This document shows positions 23,072 through 31,028 of a stretch of DNA of 34,434 nt, in pieces. The DNA comes from Deltaproteobacteria bacterium (GTDB taxonomy: Bacteria > Myxococcota_A > UBA796 > SXON01): NCBI GenBank assembly GCA_016875435.1, contig VGRE01000011.1, forward strand, positions 1 to 34,434, written 5' to 3'. The notes beneath the pieces are model-generated. The model saw only the letters and a program-made list of their open reading frames with translations, ran no database searches and had not been told where the DNA came from. Position numbers and translations under genes: made by a program. Within the stretch, counting starts at the first letter, position 1; the number at the start of each line of letters is the position of its first letter.

Positions 23072-23947
23072 ATGCTGCTACTCGTCGCACTGGCACTGGC
23101 CGGCACCCTCGTCATCGGGCCCGGTACCATCGTGGTGGTGGCCGACATCAAGTCGAGCGACCCCAACGCCGCCACGCGAACGCTGGTGGGTGAGGTGTGC
23201 CAGGTCGGCATGGATGGCCTGGCCTCCACCGGCGACGGCTGGTGGGCGGGCGGCCTCGACTGCGCCAATGGGAGCGCGTACGGCTTCACGGCGGTGAGCG
23301 TGGCGGTGGTGGGCGACGCGGCGCTGCCCCGCTCGGTGTCGGCCGGCGCCGTGGCGGCCGAGCTGGGGAGCAGCATCACTTTCCCCGCGAGGCTCGAGGG
23401 CGCCACCGGCCTCGCCGTACCCATTCCGCCGGCCGCGCTGCCGTTGGCCCCGGCTGGGCCGTCCACCCCCGCCGGGGCCATCGACCGCGCGCTCGTGGTG
23501 GGCGAGCCGGTGACGATCCTCGCCGTCCACCCGGAAGACGCCTTCTACAACGATCGCGCCGCGATCGTCGGCAAGACCTGCTACCCCACCGACGCGATGA
23601 CCCTCTACGACGGCGGCTGGCACGGCGGCCCCCTCGCGTGCTGGGACGGCGCGACCTACTACTTCTACAAGGCGGCGATGGGCGCGGATCCCTCGCACGT
23701 GCCAGTCGACCCGGCCATGCTCGGCGGCGGGGTCGACGTGATCCAGCATGGCACCCGGGTGAAGATCCTCGACGTCTCGCCCGAGGATGCCTTCTACGAC
23801 GACCGCAAGAAGCTCGTCGGCAAGTCATGCCAGGTCGATGGCGATCTCCACCAGCAAGACATGGCCGGCATCTGGTACGGCGGCGGGGTGCTCTGCAAGA
23901 AGGACAGCTACTACTTCTACAAGGTGTCGGTGGAGGTGAAGCCGTGA
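23072..23947 (+). CDS. Exported protein with three internal ~65-residue repeats, unknown function
   Basis: 291 residues with a signal peptide (MLLLVALALAG). Three repeats are visible at about residues 13-80, 140-207 and 226-290. The best conserved pattern is V-x-I-L-x-V-x-PEDAFY-x-DR-x-x-(I/L)-VGK-x-C, then W-x-GG-x-L-x-C-x-x-x-x-YYFYK. Each repeat keeps two Cys, which may form a disulfide. The first repeat is the most diverged and lacks PEDAFY and YYFYK. I know no family with this signature; an SH3-like small barrel is a guess from length and strand pattern. It lies 6 bp after the CRTAC1 gene and overlaps the next gene by GTGA, so all three are probably one operon. Confidence 0.75.
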   Translation: MLLLVALALAGTLVIGPGTIVVVADIKSSDPNAATRTLVGEVCQVGMDGLASTGDGWWAGGLDCANGSAYGFTAVSVAVVGDAALPRSVSAGAVAAELGSSITFPARLEGATGLAVPIPPAALPLAPAGPSTPAGAIDRALVVGEPVTILAVHPEDAFYNDRAAIVGKTCYPTDAMTLYDGGWHGGPLACWDGATYYFYKAAMGADPSHVPVDPAMLGGGVDVIQHGTRVKILDVSPEDAFYDDRKKLVGKSCQVDGDLHQQDMAGIWYGGGVLCKKDSYYFYKVSVEVKP

Positions 23948-24816
23948 TCGCCGTCTTGCTGGCGTGTGTCAAGCCAGCGGACCCGGTGCCCGCCGAGACC
24001 GCGGCCGCGACCGGGGCGAAGGTGGCCACCTCGGTGGCGGTGGTGCTGGTCGGCGACGCCGGCAAGGGCAACCAGGGACAGCGCGACGTGGCGGTGGCCG
24101 TGCGTGACTGGTGCGCGTCACGCCCGTGCGACTTCGTGGCCTACCTCGGCGACAACCTGTACCCGGACGGCGCCAAGTCGGCGGACGACCCCATCTTCGT
24201 CGATAAGTTCGAACAGCCCTGGGCCGACGTGAACCTCCCCTTCTACGTGGCCCTCGGCAATCACGATCACTACGGCGATCCCGACGCCGAGCTGGCCTAT
24301 GCCAAGACATCGACCAAGTGGATCCAGCCCGCGCGCTACTACAACTTCCGCAAGGGACCGGCCGAGTTCTTCGTGATCGACACCGGCAAGGGAGAAGACG
24401 GCGAGGTGCCCGAGGAGCAACGCGCCTGGCTCGCGGCCGGCCTCGCCGCGTCGACCGGCACCTGGCGCGTGGTGTACGGTCACCACCCCATCCACAGCGG
24501 CGGCTTGCACGGCGACGGCAAGCTGATGATCGAGACGGTGGAGCCGGTGCTACAGGCGGGAAAGGCGGACTTCTACTTCTGCGGGCACGACCACGACCTG
24601 GAGCTGATCGACGACGGGTCCGCCCCGGTGGAGATCGTGTCGGGCGGCGGCGCCTCGCTGCGCGAGGTGAAGGGCCCGGGCCCCGGCTCGCGTTATCTCG
24701 CGTCGACCCTCGGCTTCGGCTACCTGACGCTCGACGCGAACAACGCGGCGCTGGCGATGGTGGAGGTGAGCAGCGCCGGGGCCAAGGTGGGCCACGAGGC
24801 GAGCTGGGCGAGGTAG
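23944..24816 (+). CDS. Metallophosphoesterase lipoprotein, purple acid phosphatase-like
   Basis: 290 residues from a GTG start overlapping the previous stop. MIAVLLAC is a lipoprotein signal. The calcineurin-like metal site is complete: GDAG (Asp38), GDNLYPDG (Asp70, Asn71), GNHDHYGD (Asn106, His107), a YGHHPIHSGG block, and GHDHDLELI. The order and short spacing match the ACP5/purple acid phosphatase group. It should be a periplasmic or surface phosphatase or phosphodiesterase with a two-metal centre; the natural substrate is not inferable. It ends one base from the stop of the convergent beta-solenoid lipoprotein gene. Confidence 0.9.
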   Translation: MIAVLLACVKPADPVPAETAAATGAKVATSVAVVLVGDAGKGNQGQRDVAVAVRDWCASRPCDFVAYLGDNLYPDGAKSADDPIFVDKFEQPWADVNLPFYVALGNHDHYGDPDAELAYAKTSTKWIQPARYYNFRKGPAEFFVIDTGKGEDGEVPEEQRAWLAAGLAASTGTWRVVYGHHPIHSGGLHGDGKLMIETVEPVLQAGKADFYFCGHDHDLELIDDGSAPVEIVSGGGASLREVKGPGPGSRYLASTLGFGYLTLDANNAALAMVEVSSAGAKVGHEASWAR

Positions 24817-24817
24817 C

Positions 24818-26992
24818 TCAGAAGCCCGTCGCCCCGTCGCCGTCCACGGCGCCGCCGTGCTCGTCGCTGGTGCCGTTCCACTCGATGCCGAAGCTCGAGT
24901 CGTCGGCCGGGGTGCGCGTGTCGCCCTCGGTCCAGAGGTAGGTGTCGGCGTCGCCCCCGCCGTCGATGAAGATGCCGATGCTGTCGTCGGCGGTGCGGCT
25001 CTCGCACTCGCCGGAGTGGTTGCCGAGGCCGGTGGAGTAGTTGGAGCGGGCGTCGTAGGTGTCGCGGCCGTCCTTGTCGACGAGGATGCCCACGCCCTGG
25101 CAGTTGCTCGCCCCGGCGGCGAGGCCGCCGTACCCGTACACGTCGTCGCCGCCCTCGTCGACGAGCAGGCCCAGCGAGTAGTCGTGCCCCGCGCCGGTCT
25201 GCATGTGGTAGCTGTCGTAGCCCTGGTTGTACTGGTCGTTGCCGCCCTGCTCCAGGAAGAGCCCGGTGGCGAAGTGCGCCGCGCCGCCCTGCACGTAGTA
25301 GAGCGCGTCGTAGCTGTCGTCGCCGGCGCCGTCGGCCAGGAGCCCGGTGCCTTCCCAGTAGCCGGTGCCCTGGCCGAACACGCCCACGCTGTACTGGTCG
25401 TTGCCCGCGCTGTCACGAAGCACGCCGAGGCCGCCGGCAAACCACTGGCTGTAGGCGTCGCCCCGGAGGCCGAAGCCGGCGCCCTGCGAGAAGGAGCTGT
25501 TGCCCTCGCCCCCCGGCAACTGGGGCGAGCCGTAGAGCGTGACACCCCCGAAGCTGTTGCCCGGGTCGGACCAGTACACGTCGTCGCCCTCGCTGTCGAC
25601 GGCCACGCCCACGCTCCCGGCGTAGCCGAAGCCCTGGGAATAGGCCCAGGCCGTGTGCTGGTCGTTGCCGCCGCCGTCGAGGAAGAGCCCGTAGCCGAAC
25701 ACCGCCGCGCCCTGCACGCCCGCCTCGCCGAGGTAGCTGTCGTCGCCCCCTTCGTCGTGGAGCACGCCCACGCCCAGCGTTCCGAAGCCCTGGCCGCCGC
25801 GCAGCGTGCGGTAACTGTCAGTCCCCGCGCCCCAGTCGTAGAGCTGGCCCACGCCGAGGCGACCGGCCCCCTGTCGCGCCGTGCTCGAGGCGGAGATGTA
25901 GTAGCCGCCCGAGTTCTGTCGCCCGTCCTCGTCGCTGGGCAGCACGCCGTCGACGTCGTGACTGTCGGCCACCTCGGCGTAGCCGTAGCTGTCGTTGCCC
26001 CCGAGGTCGACGGTCACCGCCACCGGGTGGTCGTCGTTCATGTTGGCGCCCGCGCCGTCGATGTAGGTGTCGTCGCCGCCGAGCTCCAGGTGGAACAACA
26101 GGGCGGTTTCTGACAGCTCGTGCGTGTCGCTCGTCGCCGGGCTCACGAGGATGGTGCCGGCGCCGGTGGCGAAGCTCCAGCTCGTGTCGCCCCCGGCGAA
26201 GCGAGACAGCTCCGCGTTCTCGATGGCGAAGGCCAGCCGTCGCGAGGGGTCGAGCAGCGTGCGCGGGCCGGTGGTGGTGAACCAGGTCTCGAACGCGGTC
26301 ACCTCCTCGGCGTCGGAGATGCTGGGCACGTAGGTGCTCCCCGGCAGCACCAGCCCCGGTCCCCCGGCGTAGAGCACGCGCGTTTTCCCCGCGCCCAGCG
26401 CCTCGGCCTCGGCCGCCATCAGCGCGCGGGCGTCGAGCGCCTCGCCGAGCGCGAGCACCACCGGCACCAGGGCCTCGGCGAGGTCGGAGGGCAGGCTGGC
26501 CGCTGCGGAGGGGTCGTCGCCCCCACCGGCGGCATCGACGAGGGCCGCCAGGGCCTCTGCCAGCGTGGTGTCGCCCGGGTCGATGGGGTCGGCCTCGGAA
26601 GCCACCCCGGCCTGGGCCATCATCGCGGCCAGCGCGCTCGCCACGGGGTGGGCGCTCTGGCCGGCGTGGTCGAGGTCGGCGGCCACCTGGCGCGAGTAGC
26701 AGGCGGCGTGCTCGGGCGAGTGGTGCACGGCCTCGAAGAAGGGCATCTGGAAGGCGCCGCCCACGTAGGGCTCCCACTTGTCCCAGGTGCGCTCGCTGAA
26801 GCCCACGTCGGCCCGGTCGATCTCCGCGTCGGCCAGCGCGGCGTCGTAGAGCGGGGCGTCGTCGCCCTCGTTGCAGTCGAGGGGATCGGCGGGGGTGTCC
26901 CACTGGGGCGGCTCGGACTCGGGCTCGGCGGAGTCGGCGGGCTCGGCGCCGCTGTCGGCGGGCGGGTTGCAGGCGAGGAGCAAGAGCCACAT
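24818..26992 (-). CDS. Large lipoprotein with beta-solenoid-like GGDDxY repeats
   Basis: 724 residues. MWLLLLAC is a minimal lipoprotein signal. Residues ~20-260 are a mostly alpha/Ala-rich domain with an acidic start. Residues ~280-700 carry about ten repeats of roughly 35-40 residues with the pattern G-(V/L)-G-(V/L)-x-D-x-GGDD-x-Y, followed by QG-x-G-(F/Y). Examples are GVGVLHDEGGDDSY, GYGLFLDGGGNDQH, GTGLLADGAGDDSY and GLLVDEGGDDVYGYG. The regular Gly/Asp/Tyr spacing suggests a right-handed beta-solenoid with stacked Asp residues, possibly binding calcium. No enzyme motif is seen. A surface structural or adhesive role is likely. Confidence 0.78.
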   Translation of the reverse strand: MWLLLLACNPPADSGAEPADSAEPESEPPQWDTPADPLDCNEGDDAPLYDAALADAEIDRADVGFSERTWDKWEPYVGGAFQMPFFEAVHHSPEHAACYSRQVAADLDHAGQSAHPVASALAAMMAQAGVASEADPIDPGDTTLAEALAALVDAAGGGDDPSAAASLPSDLAEALVPVVLALGEALDARALMAAEAEALGAGKTRVLYAGGPGLVLPGSTYVPSISDAEEVTAFETWFTTTGPRTLLDPSRRLAFAIENAELSRFAGGDTSWSFATGAGTILVSPATSDTHELSETALLFHLELGGDDTYIDGAGANMNDDHPVAVTVDLGGNDSYGYAEVADSHDVDGVLPSDEDGRQNSGGYYISASSTARQGAGRLGVGQLYDWGAGTDSYRTLRGGQGFGTLGVGVLHDEGGDDSYLGEAGVQGAAVFGYGLFLDGGGNDQHTAWAYSQGFGYAGSVGVAVDSEGDDVYWSDPGNSFGGVTLYGSPQLPGGEGNSSFSQGAGFGLRGDAYSQWFAGGLGVLRDSAGNDQYSVGVFGQGTGYWEGTGLLADGAGDDSYDALYYVQGGAAHFATGLFLEQGGNDQYNQGYDSYHMQTGAGHDYSLGLLVDEGGDDVYGYGGLAAGASNCQGVGILVDKDGRDTYDARSNYSTGLGNHSGECESRTADDSIGIFIDGGGDADTYLWTEGDTRTPADDSSFGIEWNGTSDEHGGAVDGDGATGF

Positions 26993-27022
26993 GCGGGCCT
27001 CCTCCGCGCCAAGTAGCGCGCT

Positions 27023-27520
27023 TCAGCGCCCGGCGATGTGGATGTCGCCCGCCCGCAGCGTGATGTCGATCCGGTTCGGCGCCTCCGCGTCGTGCGCCAC
27101 GCCGTCGAGGGTCAAGCTGCCCACCCCGGCGCGGAAGGCGAGGTCGTAGTCGCCCGTGGGGAGCACGATCTCCACCGACCCGTGGTCGAGGTCAACGAGC
27201 ACGTCGCTGGGCTCGGCGAGCTCGAGTTTCACCGCGCCCTCGCCGAGTGTCACGTCGAGCGGTGTCCCGGCCGGCACCTCGATGTCGAGGCTGCCCCCGC
27301 AGGCACGACACTCGGCGCCCACCAGCAGCACGGCGTCGAGCACGCCCACGTGGGGGATGGTCCCCAGCGACGCTCCTTCCCAGAGCACCGAGGCGCCATC
27401 GGTCTCGGTGGTGAGCACGTTCACCTCGCCATTGCCGAAGGTGGCCACCACCGCGTCCGGGCTCTCGTCGAAGGTCCACTCGCGGGAACCGGCCGCGCAG
27501 GCGAGGAGGAGGAGAATCAT
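27023..27520 (-). CDS. DUF4097-like beta-helical lipoprotein
   Basis: 165 residues from the ATG at 27520 (MILLLLACAAG, lipobox LLAC). The 27-bp longer start adds MSVRRHGAT before the signal and is less likely. The body is a repeating hydrophobic/Gly/Asp pattern: VVATFGNGEVNVLTTE, GSLDIEVPAGTPLDVTLGEG (20 residues), VKLELAEPSDVLVDLDHGS, VEIVLPTGDYDLAFRAGVGS and ITLRAGDIHIAGR. This resembles the DUF4097 putative adhesin solenoid. A single CRACGG pair may form a disulfide. It lies 30 bp upstream of the GGDDxY lipoprotein on the same strand. Function unknown. Confidence 0.75.
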   Translation of the reverse strand: MILLLLACAAGSREWTFDESPDAVVATFGNGEVNVLTTETDGASVLWEGASLGTIPHVGVLDAVLLVGAECRACGGSLDIEVPAGTPLDVTLGEGAVKLELAEPSDVLVDLDHGSVEIVLPTGDYDLAFRAGVGSLTLDGVAHDAEAPNRIDITLRAGDIHIAGR

Positions 27521-27565
27521 GGTCGCTCCGTGTCGCCGTACCGACACCGGGGGCGGGCAAGGGCG

Positions 27566-28846
27566 CTACACCGACTGGAAGCCTAGCTTCCGGCGCCACA
27601 CCAGCCCCGCGCAGAACGCGGCGGAGAGCGCGGCGCTGCCGAACAGCAGCACGAACACCGGGGTGAGGTCGCCGTTGGCGCTGTCGTAGAGCTTGCCGAT
27701 CACCAGCTCCTGCACGATCGGGCCGAGCGAGCCGAAGCCGGAGATGATCCCCGCGGCGAGCACCGCACTCTTGCGACTGCCGATGTCCATCGCCCCGGCG
27801 CCGGTGAGCAGCGCGTCGGGACCGTAGAGCGAGAAGCCCACCACCCCGAGCAGGATGGCGAAGACCACCACGCTGGTGGAGCCGAGCACCATGAGCGCGC
27901 CGCAGGCGGCGGTCATGAGGAGCATCATCAACAGCGCCACGTCGGCACGTCGCGACTTGAAGTAGCGGTCGGAGAGCCATCCCGTCACCCACACGCCGGG
28001 AATGCCCATGATGTCGAAGGCGGTGGAGTAGTAGCCGGCGGCGTCCTTGTCGAGGCCGTAGTTCAGGTCGAGAAAGTAGGGCACCCACGACCAGATCGCG
28101 TAGCGAATGAGCTTGGCGAAGAAGTAGAAGCCGGCGACGAGCATGATGTTGGTCCACGCGGTGCGCGACAGCCCGAGCCAGCCGTCGTTCACGACGCCGC
28201 TCGCCTTCTTCGACTCGTCCACCTCGGTCACCGGGTCGTCCACCGGCGCGAGCCCCACGTCCTCCGGCTTGTTGCGTTGCAGGAAGTAGAACTGCACCCA
28301 GATCGCGGCGAGGAAGGCGGCGCCGGCGTAGAAGGTGGCGCGCCAGGCGCCGAGGCCGAGCACCCACGACAGCACCCAGGTCGAGGCGAGCGAGCCCACG
28401 GTGAAGTTGGTGGCCCAGGCCCCCATCACCTTGCCGCGCTCGTGCTGGTGAAACCACGCTGCCATCGTGCCCACGTTGCCCGACCAGCCGGTGGCCTGCG
28501 CGAGCCCGTTGACCGCCACCAGCCCAGCCAGCACGTAGGCGTCGAGGGTGATCCCCATCATCAGGGTGACGACGATGGAGAGCCCCATCCCCAGGAGCAC
28601 GTTGACCCGCGGCCCGAGCCTGGTGCCCATCCCGCCCGCGAGGAACTGCCCGATGGCGTAGGCGATCAGGTACGCCGCGCCGATCTGCCCCAGCGTCGTG
28701 GCGTCGAACCCCGCTTCCTGGCCGATGCTCGACTTCGCCACGCTCCAGGGCTTGCGACAGAAGTAGAAGCCCACGTAGCTGAGCCACGTCGCGACAAAAA
28801 CCTTGGTGCGCCAGTCGCGATGCGCGGCGGACAGGGAAGTGGACAT
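27566..28846 (-). CDS. OPA-family MFS organophosphate/phosphate antiporter (GlpT/UhpT-like)
   Basis: 426 residues with 12 predicted transmembrane helices and a central acidic loop (PVDDPVTEVDESKKASG, about residues 207-225). The helix-1 segment YVGFYFCRKPWSVAKSSI carries the OPA signature with the substrate-binding Arg after an aromatic-rich helix. Helix 2-3 has the MFS loop GGMGTRLGPRVNVLLG. These transporters exchange sugar- or glycerol-phosphates for phosphate. The exact substrate cannot be read from sequence; UhpC-like sensors are also in the family, but no uhpAB is nearby. The start is the ATG at 28846. It is the most upstream member of the leftward set at 24.8-28.8 kb, though co-transcription is uncertain. 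Confidence 0.9.
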   Translation of the reverse strand: MSTSLSAAHRDWRTKVFVATWLSYVGFYFCRKPWSVAKSSIGQEAGFDATTLGQIGAAYLIAYAIGQFLAGGMGTRLGPRVNVLLGMGLSIVVTLMMGITLDAYVLAGLVAVNGLAQATGWSGNVGTMAAWFHQHERGKVMGAWATNFTVGSLASTWVLSWVLGLGAWRATFYAGAAFLAAIWVQFYFLQRNKPEDVGLAPVDDPVTEVDESKKASGVVNDGWLGLSRTAWTNIMLVAGFYFFAKLIRYAIWSWVPYFLDLNYGLDKDAAGYYSTAFDIMGIPGVWVTGWLSDRYFKSRRADVALLMMLLMTAACGALMVLGSTSVVVFAILLGVVGFSLYGPDALLTGAGAMDIGSRKSAVLAAGIISGFGSLGPIVQELVIGKLYDSANGDLTPVFVLLFGSAALSAAFCAGLVWRRKLGFQSV

Positions 28847-28976
28847 CGGGGGAGCTTAGCGCGGGGCCAGTCCCTTCTGGGCGGCCGCCGCTCCGCGGCG
28901 CCGGGCTCTCGCTGCGTGCCTTCGGCACTCCGCTCCATCCCTGCCGCGCGCCGAGCCTGGATCTCCCGCCGGCCGC
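28847..28976. other. Intergenic hairpin-rich segment
   Basis: A 130-bp GC-rich gap with short dyads. GTGCC at 28916-28920 pairs with GGCAC at 28924-28928, and CCGC/GCGG flank a TCC loop near 28889-28899. The composition and short palindromes resemble interspersed repetitive extragenic elements, but no second copy is visible in this window. It may act as a weak terminator for the lipoprotein gene reading leftward, or carry the promoter of the transporter gene. Confidence 0.3.
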
Positions 28977-29384
28977 TCAGTCCCCGCTGTCGCCGAGCGG
29001 CACCATCGGCGCGTCGAGGCTCAGCGGCCGGTCGAGACACTCGTCGGGGCCGCGAGACTCGATGGTCAGTTTGTAGGGCTCGTAGCCGTCCGCCGTGACC
29101 TCCATCACCACGGTCTCGTCGACCGTCCACTCGGCGAAGTACCACATCGTGCACTTCTTCATCTCGGGCCAGTCCAGGTACTCCCAGCACAGCGCGTGGA
29201 GCGTCGTCGGGCTCACCACCTCCACCTGGACGTTGAGCGCGGACAGCGTCTCGGCGTCGTAGGATAGGACGACCGGCGTGCCGAAGGGGCAGAGACAAGT
29301 GCCCGTAGACGAGTCTTCATCGGGCGTGCAGCCCGCGAGTGCAGTCGTGAGGCCGACTGCGAGGTGGCGGTTGTGCCTTAGCAT
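28977..29384 (-). CDS. Small lipoprotein with carboxypeptidase-regulatory-like fold
   Basis: 135 residues. MLRHNRHLAVGLTTALAGC is a clear lipoprotein signal (Cys19). The mature part has several Cys (GTCLCPFG, LCWEYLD, MKKCTMW, DECLDRP). It ends with VVMEVTADGYEPYKLTIES, the pattern of small CarboxypepD_reg/Ig-like beta-sandwiches found in many myxobacterial-type lipoproteins. Binding partner and function are unknown. Its start codon overlaps the stop of a short upstream frame (ATGCTAA at 29378-29384), suggesting it was once translated with an upstream gene that has since been lost or shortened. Confidence 0.7.
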   Translation of the reverse strand: MLRHNRHLAVGLTTALAGCTPDEDSSTGTCLCPFGTPVVLSYDAETLSALNVQVEVVSPTTLHALCWEYLDWPEMKKCTMWYFAEWTVDETVVMEVTADGYEPYKLTIESRGPDECLDRPLSLDAPMVPLGDSGD

Positions 29385-29572
29385 GGCGGACTCGCGTTCA
29401 CGGTGAGTTGCACCGCCTTGGCGCGCACCGGCGTGCTGTCCTCGTTGTCACTCACGATGTACCCAGCGCGATCCCGCCACCCACGGCCCCCATCGCCGCT
29501 AGCGCCAAGATGCCGAAATATCGTATATATAGGTTCTTTTCGAGCATGACCGGACGGGGCACGCATCAGCAC
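29378..29572 (-). pseudogene. Possible 3' remnant of a gene upstream of the small lipoprotein
   Basis: A 64-codon frame whose last part, GYIVSDNEDSTPVRAKAVQ followed by LTVNASPPC, reads like the end of an Ig-like extracellular domain. The first part, over the AT-rich region, does not look coding. A neighbouring frame reads ILALAAMGAVGGGIALG, hinting at a frameshift within an old gene. The stop overlaps the ATG of the small lipoprotein gene. I treat it as a decayed fragment; it could also be a short leader or pure chance. Confidence 0.3.
29510..29548. promoter_or_regulatory. AT-rich element upstream of eutBCL
   Basis: GAAATATCGTATATATAGG with the following TTCTTTTCG is the most AT-rich stretch in a window that is otherwise very GC-rich, 119-157 bp before the eutB start. 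TATATA could serve as a -10, but no convincing -35 is placed before it. It probably belongs to the promoter or an activator site of the ethanolamine operon. The assignment rests on composition and position only. Confidence 0.35.
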
Positions 29573-29666
29573 GTCTCGGATGGGAGCATAGCAGCAGCGG
29601 GCGTTCGTCGTGTCAACCCCTCGTTGGCTCTACGCCCGTCACGGCCGCGTTAGAGCGCCGCCCCGC

Positions 29667-31028
29667 ATGAAACTCTCCGCCACCATCCGCGGCTCCACCT
29701 TCGGCTTCGGCAGCGTGAAGGAGGTGCTCGCGCGGGCCAACCCGCCGAAGTCGGGCGACGACCTCGCCGGGGTGAGCGCGCGCAGCCCGGTGGAGCGCGT
29801 GGCCGCCCGCGCGGTGCTGAGCCAACTCACGATGGCCGAGCTGCGCGCCCACCCGGTGATCCCCTACGAGGTCGACGAGATCACAAGGCTGGTGGAAGAC
29901 AACCTCGACGAGTCGGCCTACAACGCGGTGAAACACCTCTCGGTGGGGCAGTTTCGCGAGTGGCTGCTCGACAGCAAGACAACGGGCGCCACCATTCGCA
30001 GCGTGGCGCCGGGCCTCACGCCGGAGATGGCGGCGGCCACCGCCAAGCTGATGTCCAACATGGACTTGCTGGTGGCGGGCCAGAAGTGCGAGGTGGTGGT
30101 CCGCTGCAACACGACACTCGGCTTGCCCGGGCGCTTTTCCTCGCGCCTGCAACCGAACCACCCCACCGACGACGTGCTCGGCATCCTCTACAGCACCCGC
30201 GAGGGGCTCAGCTACGGCTGCGGCGACGCGGTGATCGGCGTGAACCCGGCCACCGACACCCCGGAGAGCACCGCCGAGATCCTCCGCGAGCTGCACGCGC
30301 TCAACACCCGCAACGGGGTGCCCACGCAGAACTGCGTGCTCTCCCACGTCACCGTCCAGATGAAGGCGCTCGACCTCGATTGTCCCATGGACCTGATGTT
30401 CCAGTCCTTCGCGGGATCGGAGTCCGGCAACAAGGCCTTCGGCATCAGCGTGCGACTGATGGACGAGGCCCACGACAAGATGCAACGCCTGCGCTCGTCG
30501 AAGGGCCCCAACTTCATGTACTTCGAGACGGGGCAAGGCAACGCCCTGTCGAGCGACGCGCACCACGGCGCCGATCAAGTCACCCTCGAAGCCCGTTGCT
30601 ACGGCTTTGCCCGGCGTTACAAGCCCTTCCTCGTCAACACGGTGGTGGGCTTCATCGGTCCCGAGTACCTCGAGAACGGCCCGCAGATCACCCGCGCTGC
30701 GTTGGAAGATCACTTCATGGGCAAGCTGCTCGGCATCCCCATGGGTTGCGACGCCTGCTTCACCTACCACGCGGCGATGTCGCAAGACGAGCTGGAGTCG
30801 CTCAAAGTGCTGCTCGGCGCGGCCGGTTGTACCTACCTGATGTCGCTCCCGGTGGGCGACGACATCATGCTCAACTACCAGTCGTCGAGCTTCCACGACA
30901 TCCCGAGCGTCCGTGGCCTTCTCGACAAGCGGCCCACCCCCGAGTTCGACGCCTGGCTCCACGCCCGGGAGATCATGGTCGGGAGCAAACCTGGCCCCCG
31001 TTTCGGCGACGTGACGGTGCTGCGATGA
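29667..31028 (+). CDS. eutB: Ethanolamine ammonia-lyase large subunit
   Basis: EutB is the catalytic, adenosylcobalamin-dependent subunit that converts ethanolamine to acetaldehyde and ammonia. 453 residues, normal family length, beginning MKLSATIRGSTFGFGSVKEV. Family blocks seen: QKCEVVVRCNTTLGLPGRFS, LQPNHPTDD, SYGCGDAVIGVNPATD, FQSFAGSESGNKAFGI, YFETGQGNALSSDAHHGADQ, and MGCDACFTYHA. All belong to the TIM-barrel core. The upstream GTG-started extension is not conserved, so the ATG at 29667 is chosen. It overlaps eutC by four bases (ATGA), giving coupled synthesis of the two subunits. No eutA reactivase or eutE/eutG enzymes are adjacent. Confidence 0.97.
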   Translation: MKLSATIRGSTFGFGSVKEVLARANPPKSGDDLAGVSARSPVERVAARAVLSQLTMAELRAHPVIPYEVDEITRLVEDNLDESAYNAVKHLSVGQFREWLLDSKTTGATIRSVAPGLTPEMAAATAKLMSNMDLLVAGQKCEVVVRCNTTLGLPGRFSSRLQPNHPTDDVLGILYSTREGLSYGCGDAVIGVNPATDTPESTAEILRELHALNTRNGVPTQNCVLSHVTVQMKALDLDCPMDLMFQSFAGSESGNKAFGISVRLMDEAHDKMQRLRSSKGPNFMYFETGQGNALSSDAHHGADQVTLEARCYGFARRYKPFLVNTVVGFIGPEYLENGPQITRAALEDHFMGKLLGIPMGCDACFTYHAAMSQDELESLKVLLGAAGCTYLMSLPVGDDIMLNYQSSSFHDIPSVRGLLDKRPTPEFDAWLHAREIMVGSKPGPRFGDVTVLR

